Positions 43,979-55,376 of a DNA stretch of 64,000 nucleotides are shown piece after piece. The notes below the pieces were generated by a model. That model did not search any database and was not told where the DNA came from. It worked only from the letters and a program-made list of their open reading frames with translations. The DNA is taken from positions 106,791 through 170,790 of the forward strand of contig SUTA01000001.1 in NCBI GenBank assembly GCA_015063135.1. Direction: 5' to 3'. How positions within the stretch are numbered: the stretch's first letter is position 1; each line of letters starts with the position of its first letter. Source of the stretch: Thermoplasmata archaeon (GTDB lineage: Archaea > Thermoplasmatota > Thermoplasmata > Methanomassiliicoccales > Methanomethylophilaceae). The position numbers and the translations under genes are program-made.

Positions 43979-44560
43979 GTGCCAAAGACCTCGGATCTAG
44001 CAAGGCGTACAACTCCATCGGTTGCTTGCATCCTGTTCGACAGGATAACTGATACATGCGAGATCTGCGAGCTATGGGGGTGGGATGAGATGATTACAGA
44101 TGGTACTGTACAGAAGGTGATAGCATCCAAGAAGTATCTGAGGCGCGCAATAGATCTGGATAATCTGTCATTATCGCCCGATGGCAATTACCGTTTGGGG
44201 AGGGCCGATCTCGTCTGCGAGGAATTCGAGTGCAGGATTTTGGTCAGGCAGAATGTTGACAGGCCCACTAATTTCTCGATCATACTCATGTACAGGGATC
44301 CGGTATGCGGCGATGTCGCCGTGATGCGCTTCAACGGCGACCATGGGGGGCACACCAATAGGTTGGAGAAGGAACGGATTCACGGCCCCCACATCCATAT
44401 CATGACGGAGAGGTACCAGGAGCTGACGACCCACCCTGATGGATTTGCCATGCCTGCCCGCGGATACAAGGATATAAAAGGGGCGATGATACAGTTCATG
44501 GAGATGGCGAACATCTCCTATCGGACAAAGAAGGGCCAAAAGCGCTTGGAGGAGTACTGA
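43979..44560 (+). CDS. Hypothetical protein (DUF6978-like), GTG start
   Basis: Overlaps the next gene by TGATG; HGPHIHIMTERYQ. Confidence 0.5.
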   Translation: MPKTSDLARRTTPSVACILFDRITDTCEICELWGWDEMITDGTVQKVIASKKYLRRAIDLDNLSLSPDGNYRLGRADLVCEEFECRILVRQNVDRPTNFSIILMYRDPVCGDVAVMRFNGDHGGHTNRLEKERIHGPHIHIMTERYQELTTHPDGFAMPARGYKDIKGAMIQFMEMANISYRTKKGQKRLEEY

Positions 44561-45303
44561 TGGATGGAGTCATGGCTGCTGTGAGGAGATCGATCTGCAG
44601 TTCGTATGACGTCGAGTCCCTGGATGATGGCAGCTTGCTCATCCACACCGGCAAGTACTTCGACGATGGTGATGAGCTGCACATCGTACTGGTGCGCAAG
44701 GATGACGGGTACGATCTCACGGACGAGGGTCACACGCTGATGTGGCTATCTTATGAGGAATACAACTTCACACCGCTGAGGACCGAGATTCTGGAGGGCA
44801 TAATAAAGCAGAACGATGTCCGTCTGGAAAACGGGCGTATCCATGTGCCCGTTGGTGATCCGGATCAGACCGGTGCTGCGTTGCAGTCGCTGGAGCAGGC
44901 GATCATCCAGGTAGCGGATTTGAGGAGGCTCAGCCGTCCGAACGTTGCCAGTACATTCATGGAGGACCTTCGCGCAGCGTTCTTGGATTCCCCATTCGGA
45001 GATAGATGCGAATTCGGGAAGAAGGTAAAGTCGGGGGAGAACATCCTGGAGCCGGATATCTATGTGGATGATGAACGCCCCGTTCTGATATTCGGTGTCA
45101 ATAATTCGGAGAGGGCGAAGGAGACCATGATTAACCTCCTCTATGCGCGCAACGGCGACCAGAGATATAGGACCATAGTGGTCATAGACGATGATGCTGA
45201 GATCTCCTCCAAAGACCGGAAACGTCTGATCAACACCGCGGACCGTCCGATCGAAGGTCTGGATGATGTCCAGCAGGTCACCAGCGACTTCGTCAGCGCC
45301 CGA
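44560..45303 (+). CDS. DUF1828/DUF1829-like protein; ends at CGA
   Basis: [46 protein letters not shown] 45301-45303. Confidence 0.55.
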
Positions 45304-45415
45304 CTATTGGCCCCGTCATTATGCGATCTGCATCTTCGGGCGAAAGGACAGCCATCCGCCGAATGCGAACCTGGCGATGTGTGCTGTTTATAATCCAGGT
45401 CGCGATACGTGCCGC

Positions 45416-45550
45416 ATGCAGTACAGATGCCCCACGTGCGGACACATCTACGACGAAGAGGAGGAGGGCGTGCCCTTCGCGGACCTCCCCGACGACTGGC
45501 ACTGCCCCATCTGTGGCGAGCCCAAGTCCGAGTTCTACCCGGTCGAGCGA
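45416..45550 (+). CDS. Rubredoxin; ends at CGA
   Basis: [38 protein letters not shown], 44 aa. Confidence 0.88.
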
Positions 45551-45614
45551 ATCCGCCCGGCCAAACCCCTTCCCATAGCCACATTTATCTATAACGCGCG
45601 ACTACGACCACCCA

Positions 45615-47042
45615 ATGTCCCTGATGATCCACAACACGCTGACGAACTCCGAGGAGGAGTTCGTGACGGTCGAGCCCGGCAAGGTCAAGATGTACGTCTG
45701 CGGAGTGACCGTATACGACGACATCCACATGGGCCACGCCAGGAGCATGATAGTGTTCGACGTGGTCGCACGCTACCTGCGCTACCTCGGCTACGACGTC
45801 ACCCACGTCACCAACTTCACCGACGTGGACGACAAGATCATCATCAGGGCCGCCAAGGAGGGCGTCGAGCCCCTGGAGCTCTCCAGGAGGTACATCGACA
45901 GGTACTTCGAGGACGCCCAGAAGCTGGGCATCAACAGGGCCGACATCTATCCGAAGGCGAGCGAGTGCATCCCCGACATCATCGCCATGGTCCGGGACAT
46001 CATCGACAGGGGCTTCGCCTACCCCGCCGCCGACGGCAGCGTGTACTTCAGCGTCGCCAAGGTGCAGGAGTACGGCAAGCTCAGCGGCAGGAAGCTGGAG
46101 GACATGAGGTCCACCGGCAGGATCGAGAGCGACCCCAACAAGAGGGATCCCATGGACTTCGCCCTCTGGAAGGGCGCCAAGGAGGGGGAGATCTCCTGGC
46201 CCTCGCCCTGGGGCGAGGGGAGGCCCGGATGGCACATAGAGTGCTCCGCCATGATCAGGAAATACCTCGGGGATGAAATCGACATCCACGGCGGAGGGAA
46301 CGACCTGGTGTTCCCGCACCACGAGAACGAGATCCTGCAGTCCGAGGCCGCCACCAGCAGGCCCCTGAGCAGGTACTGGATGCACAACGGGATGCTGCAG
46401 GTCAAGGGCGTCGGGAACTCCAAGGAGGAGAAGATGTCCAAGTCCCTGGGCAACTTCTTCACCGTCAAGGACGTGCTCCAGAAGTTCGACACCTGGACGG
46501 TCAGGTTCTACTTCCTCAACACCCACTACATGAGCCCCCTCGTCTACGGCGAGGACATGCTGAAAGAGGCCCAGTCCGCCCTGTCCAGGCTCGTCAACAA
46601 CCAGAGGGACCTGCAGGCCTACCTGCGCAGCGCCCCCGAGGGGGATGCGGAATCGGACGACGTCTGCGATTCCATCGAGTCCTACAGGGCAGCGTTCAGG
46701 GCCGCCATGGACGACGACTTCAACACCCGCCGCGCCATCGAGGCGATGTTCGAGATGGCCAGGACGACCAACCGCGCCATGGGGGACAAGACCCTGACCA
46801 AGAAGGGCGCGGAGAGGTACCTAGCACTGCTGGACGAGTTCAACGGGATCCTGAACATCCTGCCCCCTGTCGCAGCCGCGGACGATTCCATGGAGGACGT
46901 GATGTCCATCCTGATCGACCTTCGCTCCGAGCTCAGGAAGAGGAAGATGTACGACATGGCCGACCTCATCCGCGATAGGCTGAAGGATGCGGGCATAGTC
47001 CTCGAGGATTCCGCCGACGGCGTCAAGTGGAAGAGAATCTGA
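45615..47042 (+). CDS. cysS: Cysteinyl-tRNA synthetase
   Basis: [31 protein letters not shown]; no in-frame CGA on codon-by-codon reading. Confidence 0.93.
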   Translation: MSLMIHNTLTNSEEEFVTVEPGKVKMYVCGVTVYDDIHMGHARSMIVFDVVARYLRYLGYDVTHVTNFTDVDDKIIIRAAKEGVEPLELSRRYIDRYFEDAQKLGINRADIYPKASECIPDIIAMVRDIIDRGFAYPAADGSVYFSVAKVQEYGKLSGRKLEDMRSTGRIESDPNKRDPMDFALWKGAKEGEISWPSPWGEGRPGWHIECSAMIRKYLGDEIDIHGGGNDLVFPHHENEILQSEAATSRPLSRYWMHNGMLQVKGVGNSKEEKMSKSLGNFFTVKDVLQKFDTWTVRFYFLNTHYMSPLVYGEDMLKEAQSALSRLVNNQRDLQAYLRSAPEGDAESDDVCDSIESYRAAFRAAMDDDFNTRRAIEAMFEMARTTNRAMGDKTLTKKGAERYLALLDEFNGILNILPPVAAADDSMEDVMSILIDLRSELRKRKMYDMADLIRDRLKDAGIVLEDSADGVKWKRI

Positions 47043-47187
47043 TTAGCCACCCCGTGATGGCCGATTGTTCGGTTCTGCCGACAATCGAGCGACAGCATCA
47101 GAATTCAAGGTTTCATAGTCGCAGTTTACTGACCGTCAAATATCGATTGCTTAGGCAGTTTTTAACAGCATCCCAGTTCGAACAATC

Positions 47188-47375
47188 ACCAGGGTGGAAG
47201 TCCGGTGCGCAAGGACTTCCAGCCATGCGTGCCGAGCTTCGGACCCTGTAGGAGATGGTGAAAATCGCCGATGATAGGGAGGACCGGGGCTGTTGGCTTA
47301 CAGGCTTAGCCCTGGTCCTCGAAGCAATTCGGCTTTTTGTCGAGTTGCTGAGATAAACACTTTACTCCTCCTTCG
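47188..47375 (+). ncRNA. Structured RNA, copy B of a two-copy family
   Basis: Nested stems CAGGGT/ACCCTG enclosing GGAAGTCC/GGACTTCC, plus GAGGACC/GGTCCTC; homologous to 24515-24695(-). Confidence 0.65.
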
Positions 47376-47426
47376 GGAGGAGGTCATGTTCGTTTCCTTT
47401 TATGAAATGGCAAGTATAAAACAGTT

Positions 47427-48359
47427 TCACGGAGCGCTATTTTGCCCTTCAATCCTGCGCCGGGCCTCGTCGAGGAGCTCGCAACCCTTGCACCTGTCAC
47501 CCACCGTGGGCTCGCCGCACTGACACAGGTGCAAATCGGATTGGGCGTACTCCTCCCTAAGAATCGGCCTGAGCGTGTCGTAGGACGATAGGATGCTGTA
47601 CCTAGCGCCGGGCGTCCTGTCCTCCAGATCGTCCACGATATCGCGGTACTGGTTCCTAAGCGCCTCTTTCCAATATGGGCACTCACCGTCCCAGAACTCC
47701 AGGCCTGTGACTATCGCGTAGAGCAGCGACTCCTTCTCAGGGATCAGCCTCAGGGGCAGGAACCTTGGTATGAGCCCAGGCTGCACCTTGGTGTGCGGGC
47801 CGAGGCGGGCGAGCCTCTCCACGTCACCCCTGACGAAGTTCATCATGATGGATTGGCACATGTCGTCGAGGTTGTGGCCGGTGGCAAGGAATTTCGCCCC
47901 TATCCTGCGCGCCTCGTCGTTCATCAGCCTGCGCCTGAACACCCCGCAATAGGTGCATGGGGAGCTCTCGCCGCTGACGGGGGCCACGGCGTCCATGGTG
48001 ACGCCGAGTTCCGAGAACGACCTCAGATGGAACTCTATGCCGTTGGATTCGCAGAACCTGCGGACGATGTCCACGCTCGGGGGGCGGTAGCCCTCGATCC
48101 CCTCGTCTATGGTTATCGCATGGACCCTCGTGCCGTTTACCTCGCCGAACACCGATGACACGATCTTCAGTGCGACCATGCTGTCCTTGCCTCCGGACAC
48201 GGCGACCGCGATGTCGTCGCCCGGATGCACATCGATCTGCTTGCGGATCTCCCTCTTGACCCTCTTCTCCACGTAGCGCGCGAAGTGCTCGCCGCAGAGG
48301 TGCGTTCCATTGTACCTGATGTACGTGACCGCCTCGCGGCCGCAGTGCTCGCACCTCAT
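47427..48359 (-). CDS. tRNA 2-thiolation protein of the TtuA/NcsA family
   Basis: CEHCGREAV zinc finger, AVSGGKDSMVAL PP-loop, CTYCGVFRRR, C-terminal CxC..CxxC. Confidence 0.87.
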   Translation of the reverse strand: MRCEHCGREAVTYIRYNGTHLCGEHFARYVEKRVKREIRKQIDVHPGDDIAVAVSGGKDSMVALKIVSSVFGEVNGTRVHAITIDEGIEGYRPPSVDIVRRFCESNGIEFHLRSFSELGVTMDAVAPVSGESSPCTYCGVFRRRLMNDEARRIGAKFLATGHNLDDMCQSIMMNFVRGDVERLARLGPHTKVQPGLIPRFLPLRLIPEKESLLYAIVTGLEFWDGECPYWKEALRNQYRDIVDDLEDRTPGARYSILSSYDTLRPILREEYAQSDLHLCQCGEPTVGDRCKGCELLDEARRRIEGQNSAP

Positions 48360-49530
48360 CGGATCCTCCCGATGAGTTCCCGTCGAGGATCTCGGCCATC
48401 TTGTCCGCCAGGACCCTGGCGGGGATGTCGGGTATCGATATGAGGGTGGTCCTACCGTTACCGTCGCTGCGGACCTCGGTGCGCAGGAGGCCGGACCTCT
48501 CGAGGTCCTGCACATAACCCCAGAACTGCGTGTGCTTCCTGGCGGGGTACTCGTACTCCTCGCACACCACGGCATAGGTCTTCTCCGCCGCCGAGATCGG
48601 TATCTCCATGTTGTCCTTCATGGCCCTGGACACCGCCAGGAGCGTGAGCCTGCGGTTCGTGTCCAGGGAGACGAGCTTGGACTCCGACACGGAGCTGTAT
48701 ATCATGGCCTTGGCGGCGCGGACGTGCTCCGGGTCTATCTCCCCGGCGGTATCCCCCTCGGCGATGTTAGCGGACTTGTCCAGGAGCTCTATGGCCATCC
48801 TGGCGTCGCCGTAGTCTGAGGAGACCTTGGCGATCATTCCGATGGCCTCCTCCCTGATCTTGCCGGGCATTATGGCCTCGTCGGCCCTCGCCTTGACAAT
48901 GTCGTACAGCTCGTGCTCGGTATACTTGTCGAAGACGACCTTGTTGGCGCGCTTGAAGGTGGACAGCGACGCCTGGTCGAGCATCCCGTCGATGCTGTAC
49001 TGCGAGATCATGATCAGCGATACTTTCCCAGGGGACTCCGCCCCCTCGGAGAAGCGCGTGAGCTGGTACACCAGGTCCACGCCGCCCTTCTTCAGGAGCA
49101 GGTCAACCTCGTCCAGGATTATCACCATCTGACGGGTGTTGCCCGCGAGATGAGTCCTTAGCACCCTGGACATCTCCTCCGAGGAGAAACCCCTGTCCGG
49201 GAATCCCCTGTCGAAATGGCGGATCAGCTGCAGGATGACGGCCGCCTCGGAGTTCCTGCTCCTGCAGTTCACGTAGATGGTGTCGAGCGGGGAGTTCTTG
49301 GAGTTGCAGTACTCGGTCAGGTCGGCGCAGAACCTCTTCGCCGTAACGGTCTTCCCGGTGCCAACCCCTCCGGTGAGGAAGGCGCTGCTCGCCCTGCCGT
49401 CCCTGGCAAGGGGCGTGAAGAGCGTCTCCAGGGAGCGCATTTGCTCCTCCCTGTTCATCAGCACCTTCGGTACGTAGTCGTAGTCCAGCTTGGACCCGTC
49501 CCTGATTATCGTGGACGCCCTCTCGAACAT
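48349..49530 (-). CDS. orc1/cdc6: Orc1/Cdc6 replication initiator; ends at CGA
   Basis: TGGVGTGKTVTAKRF, VIILDEVDLLL, C-terminal winged helix. Confidence 0.9.
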
Positions 49531-49531
49531 G

Positions 49532-50488
49532 TCGGTTCCTGCTATAGCGTGTGAATCCGGAGCAGGGGAGCACGTCGATGCCCTCCCTCTCCCAGACGTC
49601 GCATATCAAGTTCACACCCAGCGAGTCGGAGGCCATGTGCCCGGAGATCACCAGGTTCACGTGGGCCTCCCTCGCGGCATCGTAGTGGCTGTCGGGGAAG
49701 TGCATCCCGACCACGGTGCCGACGCCGGCGTCCGCGAGGGCCTTGTAGATATCCTTAGGCGCTGACGTGCCGCCGTTCATCTTGCAGACGATCCTGCCGC
49801 AGCGGTTGTTCTTGGTTCCCACCGCGATGACCGGGGGGCTGTTGCACCTGGCGGCCGCCCTGAACTCGGGCTCGCTGTACAGCGAATCGATGAGGTCCCC
49901 GAGGGTCCTGAGGTCCTTCTCCCCGAAGAAATCCGTGAGATAGGCCTGGACCATGTTGTCCGCGGGGCAGTGGATGTTCATTATCGGGACCCCCAGGAGC
50001 TTCGCGGCGTCGACGGCCTGGTTGTAGTTCAGACCGAGCATGGAGCGGTTTACCTCCTCCATCCTCGGCCCCACGAGGGCCTCTGCGACGTTGATCGGGA
50101 CGCCCTGGTTGTGGAACAGGTCGGACTGGAGAGACACGACCTCGCCGAAGCGGGTGCGCGCGGTGCCGAGCGGATGGTGCCCGACGAGCGCGGATATCGT
50201 CTCTCCCTTCTCCCTGAGGCGGTCGGCCAGGAGCACCTCGGCCGGACCGATGTCGATGCCCCACATCATGCGGACGGCGTCGATGTCCTCGTCGGGGAGG
50301 TAGGACAGCCTGGTGTCCGCGTAGGGGTTCCACAGGCGCTCCGTGTCGTAAAGGTCCTTGCGGTCCGCGGGCAGGGCATCGTAGACCCTGGCGGCGTCCG
50401 CCAGGATCCTGTCGACGACGTCTTTGGGGCGGACGTCCTTCCCCATGCCGGTCTCGACGGCCAGCCTGTAGGCTTCCTGAATCTTCAT
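49532..50488 (-). CDS. NIF3/NGG1p-interacting-factor-like protein; ends at CGA (CGACATG junction)
   Basis: LVGHHPLG; PIMNIHCPADN; VVGMHFPDSHYDAAREAHVNLVISGHMASDSLGVN. Confidence 0.7.
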
Positions 50489-50533
50489 GCCAAGCGGATG
50501 CCCATCGCCCGTTTTATCTTTGCGCCCGCGCGC

Positions 50534-50668
50534 TCGCTCGAGGAACGAGATGATGGAGTTGATGTCGTCGTTCCTGTTCCTGTTGTCCGTGCGCCTGTCC
50601 CTTCTCTGCCCCTGCTGGGGGATGCGCTGCTTCGGGAAGGGGATCAGGATAGTCTGAGTGGTTGCCAT
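50534..50668 (-). CDS. Small basic protein (44 aa); ends at CGA
   Basis: MATTQTILIPFPKQRIPQQGQRRDRRTDNRNRNDDINSIISFLE-CGA. Confidence 0.45.
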
Positions 50669-50834
50669 TTCTTTGTCTCCTGCGCCGGCCTCGCCGGCTA
50701 CAGTACTAACATTGCGGATGGAGTATAATTACTGTGTTTTGTTATAACTGTTATAATAGTTATGAATGTTATGAGATTATGCGGCAAGATGTCGGAACCG
50801 ATCCATAGCTACTATTCATCCAACATTATATTGT

Positions 50835-51236
50835 GTTGCTACAAATGAAGTGATAAATTGTTATGAATAGAAGCGGCACCTTTGATCTTTGTCTGAGAGA
50901 AAGGCTAGAATCATGTTTCATTTATATGCTATAAACTTTATGATATTTTGTTATGAAATTATTCATTCATTCTGGCTCAGTTAAAAACAATGGAATGATG
51001 CTCATCTATTATCTTAGAATTTGATTAATGTGCTACAAATAAACAGATAATTTGTTTCAAAATAAAGCCAGTGCTGATCAGCCGTAAGACGATCCGAATT
51101 GCATCGTAAGCCGATTTTTTATCAGGCATTACTATTGCGTTGCTACAAATTAATTGTAATTTAGTTATTGTGTTGTGTCTGGGATCTCTGTGCTTAGAAC
51201 ATTGAGTTGCTACAAATGAACAGATAAAATGTTATA
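50835..51236. repeat. Degenerate repeats GTTGCTACAAATgaacagataaatTGTTAT in an AT-rich intergenic region; candidate origin
   Basis: Copies beginning 50835, 51030, 51139 and 51206, with a weaker one near 50925; orc1/cdc6 about 1.2 kb away. Confidence 0.55.
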
Positions 51237-51367
51237 TTATAACGCCCAGCAAAAGAGCTGAAACATCGCCAATCTGCTGCGAACAGCATGTAATTTCCAT
51301 ATATCGGATCGGCGACCGGCAGAAACGCAATCGAGGATGGAACGAATCACCGGGATGAGCAAAGGCC

Positions 51368-52186
51368 TCGGTCGACGTAGAACGTCTCGATCGCGTTCTG
51401 GCCGAGGGCGGAGATTATGTACTTCCTCCCGTAGGGGTCCCTCTTGATCCACCCGAGGGTCAGCCACTTGTAGGTGAAGTCCCTCTGATAGTACACGGCC
51501 TCGGTCTGCCTTACCTTGGACGCGGGGACGTCAGAACGCTCGGTGTCCCTGGGCCAAAGGCCCGCCTCCTTGAGGGCGGCGACCATGAAACGGCTGGATG
51601 TGGGCAACTTGGCGGCGCTCCTCTCGGCGAGGATCCTCAGGCCGCGGACGAGATACTCCGGGGGCATCTCGATGACGTACGTCGGGAGGGCCCTGGGCTC
51701 GTACGTGGCCTTGGCGAGGCCCACGGGCTTGCCCTCCATGTAGTAGAGCTTCTCGATCATGTCATCGGACACCGTGTACTCCTTGACGCCGACCGAGAAG
51801 GGGACGGTGTCCTCCTCCATCATGGACGCTATTGCGGACGCGGCGGCGTACTCCGGGGTTCCGGAGGAGACGTTGACGTATATCTCGCAGTCGGGATCCT
51901 CGGCCTTCTCGCCCTGTATGATCGCGAGGACGGTCCTGAGCATCACGCCGAAGTCGCTGACGCGCTCGTTGTGCTCCACGACCTCTATGCCCCTCCTGTA
52001 ACCGTCGATGATGTCCACCACGCGGTCGTAGAATGCGGCGTAGGTCCCGCTCTTGGCGGCGCCCTCCTTGAGGTAGTGGATAATGTGCACTTTGTTGATC
52101 TCATAATACTCGACGGGATCGGTCACCTTGACGGTCTCGAAGGTGACGCAGGCGATCATGATGCGCTTCTTGCGTCCGGAGGGCAT
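51368..52186 (-). CDS. CARF-like plus winged-helix regulator (DUF6293/HFX_2341-like); ends at CGA
   Basis: YVNVSSGTPEYAAASAIASMMEED Rossmann-like motif; C-terminal wHTH-like WLTLGWIKRDPYGRKYIISALG. Confidence 0.55.
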
Positions 52187-52321
52187 GTGGCCGGTATCGG
52201 GGAGAACGGATTAAACGTTTTTCACGATAATAACCGAACATGGTTATCGGCCTCGAACGGAGCCTCTGGCGCGGAATCGACCAAAATGCTTTTATTGATG
52301 ACCTATATAGCATGAATCAAC

Positions 52322-52399
52322 GGACGAGTGGCCTAGCCTGGATATGGCGGCAGCCTCCTAAGCTGCAAGCCAAGGGTTCGAATCCCTTCTCGTTCGCCA
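52322..52399 (+). tRNA. tRNA-Arg (anticodon CCT), CCA encoded
   Basis: ggacgag/ctcgttc acceptor, gcc/ggc D-stem, gcagc-ctCCTaa-gctgc anticodon arm, aaggg-ttcgaat-ccctt T-arm, G-CCA. Confidence 0.9.
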
Positions 52400-52457
52400 T
52401 CTTCTCCATCTACATCATCCCGGGGCCTCCCTCGCGTTCGTTATAAACCCGTACCTG

Positions 52458-53510
52458 ATGCGCACCACCATGGAGCACACCCACGATGCCATAGTCGTAG
52501 GCGCGGGTCCCGCCGGGGCCTCCGCCGCGCACCACCTGAGGAGGTGCGGCATCGTGAATGTGCTCGTCATCGAGAGGATGTCCGAACCCGTCTACCGCAG
52601 GTACCACTCGATCTGCGGCGAGGGCGTCAGCGCCCGTTCGCTGAAGAGAGCCGGCGTGGAGCCCCGGGAGGCCGTCCGCAAAGTGGACTCCATAGACCTC
52701 GGCGTCCCCGGAGGGGTCCGCGTCCGCATACCCGTGGACGGGTACATCATCGACAGGGCCGCGATGGCCGGGAGGCTGCTGTCCGAGAGCGGCGCGGAGC
52801 GGATCCGCGCAACCGTTGTTTCCGTGGAGGCCCTGGATGGCGGATACGCCGTGAACACGGCCGCGGGCCGCTTCGCCGCCCTCGTCCTGATCGGGGCCGA
52901 TGGGGCGCACTCCGTGGTTAGGAGGGACGTCTTCGGCAGCTCGCCGGAGGAGTTCCTCGCGATAGAGAACTGCATCATGACCGGTTCCCGCGGACCGTCC
53001 CTGGGGTTCGACGTGGGCGGGACAGAGGGGGCGTACACGTGGGAGTTCCCGTCCGCCGACGGGAGCCTCTCGGTGGGCTCTGTTTAGGGGTGGAGCCGTC
53101 CCGAGGGCGCGGTGCCCGTGGGATGCAGGCACATCCCCATTGGGAGGGTGCAGAAAGTCACTGACGGGGTCGGATGCTACCTCGTGGGTGATGCCGCGGG
53201 GCTCCCGAACCCGCTCTGCTACGGGGGGATCGGTGCGGCCCTCGTATCGGCCAAGGCTGCGGCGGAGGCCGCATCCAACAAAAATCCTGTTAGTTACGCT
53301 CGTTTCATAGAACGCGATCCGATGTTCGACAGGCGGTTCATGGACGTCCACCGGATGACCGCCGCCTGCGGGAAGGCGGAAGCGGAGAACCTGCTGGCGC
53401 CCTTCAGGAACGGGTACTCCCTGCCCCGGGGCATGCTGGCCATGCTCCGCAGGCCGAAGTACGCGAGGGCATACTTCGGCATGTGGCGGGGATTCAAAGT
53501 TGGATGGCGA
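52458..53510 (+). CDS. Geranylgeranyl reductase family FAD-dependent oxidoreductase with in-frame amber TAG (53085-53087); ends at CGA
   Basis: DAIVVGAGPAGASAAHHLRRCG; after TAG the same frame gives GCYLVGDAAGLPNPLCYGGIGAALVSAKAAAEA. Confidence 0.8.
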
Positions 53511-53661
53511 ATCTGCCTAGGTATCACTATTTAAAGATTCTCTTCCTAGGACGTGATACTGGCTTCCTTTATCACAGAATATCCATATTATGGATGATTA
53601 TGTTGTATCTGTCAATGAATGATATTTAACTATTACCCATCTACAACATAAGATATTTATA

Positions 53662-54198
53662 GTGTACAATGGAAATAGATACCCGGAGAGTGCGGGATTG
53701 ACATACCAACCAAACGGAGTTCTGAAGTGCGCCAGGTGTTCTTACATCTGGGTCCCGAGGAGGGATCGCGAGCCGGACAGGTGCCCGCGTTGCAGATCCG
53801 TGAAATGGAACATGCCGCACCTCACGGTCACCTGCAAGAGATGCGGGTACACATGGAACTCCCACAACGGCACTCCCAAGAGGTGCCCCCAGTGCGGGTC
53901 CCACCAGTGGGACGTACCGCCCAGGGTCAACCACTGCCTCAGATGCGGGAACACCTGGACCTCCAGATCCATGGCGGAGCCCCGCAGGTGCCCGAAATGC
54001 TCCTCCACGGAGTGGTACCTCGACATACCCCTGACCGAGAGGCCCAGGAGGGCCGTCGAGGTCGACGAGCCTGTTAAGGCGGCTGTCCTGGAGAGGTACG
54101 ACAGGGGGATGTCCAACCTGGACATCGCCATAGAGACGGGGATCCCGTTCAGCGTCGTGCAGAGCGTGGTGACCGCGGAGAGGAAGGGCCTCAGGCGA
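53662..54198 (+). CDS. Zinc-knuckle plus HTH-like protein; ends at CGA
   Basis: Three CxxC..CPxC knuckles; LERYDRGMSNLDIAIETGIPFSVVQSVV; paralogue of 8198-8605. Confidence 0.62.
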
Positions 54199-54726
54199 TC
54201 GCTGGGGCGATTCCCTTATCGCCTGCGCCTTGCGCTTGGCCTTGATGTACAGCTCGTGCTCGGCATCCGCCGCCCTGCGGAGCTCCATGGCCTGCTCGTG
54301 ATAGACCTGGGCCTGCTCCCTCAGGGCGCTGGCCTCCTCCTGGAGCTGCTTCATCTTCTCGTGTGCCAGCTGGCCGCTGTTGGAGAATTTCACGGCCTTC
54401 TGGTGGTAGTTGCTGGACTGGGACCTGGCCTCTCCGATGTCCCCCAGGCCCCCACGGGCCTTCATGGTGTTGGCGCGGTCGTTCCACTCGTCCCTCTTGC
54501 CCCTGGCCTCGCTCGCCGACAGGTTGTAGTCATCGCGCCTGTCGCGCATGTAGCGGGCCTCGTTGGACAGCTTCTTCGCCTTGTCCTGGAGCTGGTTGCG
54601 CTTGTCGATCAGGACCTGGGCCTGCCTGAAGTACTTGTCCCTGGCGGCCTTGTGCTTGACGGCGTCCCTCTCGGCATCGCCGGCGAGGTCCTCCATGGTC
54701 CTCTCGGCGTCGTACTCGGTGGTCAT
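54199..54726 (-). CDS. Coiled-coil protein (archaeal phosphoserine phosphatase-like/DUF7121-type); ends at CGA
   Basis: Long charged helical protein LIDKRNQLQDKAKKLSNEARYMRDRRDDYN; CGA at 54201-54199. Confidence 0.6.
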
Positions 54727-55289
54727 CCTTTCACCTTGAACATGTAGAACTCGGTCATGTTGTCGTCCCGGTCCTCGATGTCCTCGTATACCATGTTTAG
54801 CCCGAACATCTCCCCCGCGTTGCGCCTGCAGATTACCGCGGTGGTGTCCGGCAGCCTGCCCTCGGCCAGGTACTGCGCCGAGAGCGCCGTGTCCTCGGAT
54901 TCCTGGAGCTCCGCATCCGGGAAGAGCCTCTTGAGGCTCTGCCTGCATTGGAGGAGGGCCTGTATGTGCGAGGAGACGGCGGTGATCCTCTCCGGCTCCC
55001 CCTTGACGAAGACGCAATGATGGATCGGCACCCACTGGCTGGCCACGAACTTCATGTCCTTGCCCGCCAGGGCCCTCCGGGTCTCGATGACAGGCCCGGC
55101 CTCGATGTTCCTGAAAGCGACCACGCCGTAGTCGCACTCCCCGTCCTCGAGTGCATTGATGGTCCTCCTGGAATCCACCAGGGGGATGAGGACCGTGTCG
55201 GACCAGCCCATCATCACTGCGAAGCCCTTCGCGGCAGCCTCGGAATTGGATCCGGGGATGCCCATGTACCCTATGCGCACTGCGCCCAT
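54723..55289 (-). CDS. Prephenate dehydratase-like protein
   Basis: RIGYMGIPGSNSEAAAKGF; CDYGVVAFRNIEAGPV; ATGA overlap downstream. Confidence 0.7.
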   Translation of the reverse strand: MGAVRIGYMGIPGSNSEAAAKGFAVMMGWSDTVLIPLVDSRRTINALEDGECDYGVVAFRNIEAGPVIETRRALAGKDMKFVASQWVPIHHCVFVKGEPERITAVSSHIQALLQCRQSLKRLFPDAELQESEDTALSAQYLAEGRLPDTTAVICRRNAGEMFGLNMVYEDIEDRDDNMTEFYMFKVKG

Positions 55290-55376
55290 GCTACCACGGA
55301 AAGGGTTGGCGTATAATTATCTGATGCCCGTCTGCGTTATATCCAGACAAGGGGTACCCCCTCCAGAGGTGCCGAG

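Noticed and set aside
50835-51236. CRISPR array
   Set aside because: Repeats are degenerate and unevenly spaced (about 67-195 nt), with no cas genes nearby.
53085-53111. Geranylgeranyl reductase as a simple nonsense pseudogene
   Set aside because: Single TAG, frame preserved, C-terminal FAD motif intact, and TAG is unused as terminator here; kept as amber readthrough candidate with caution.
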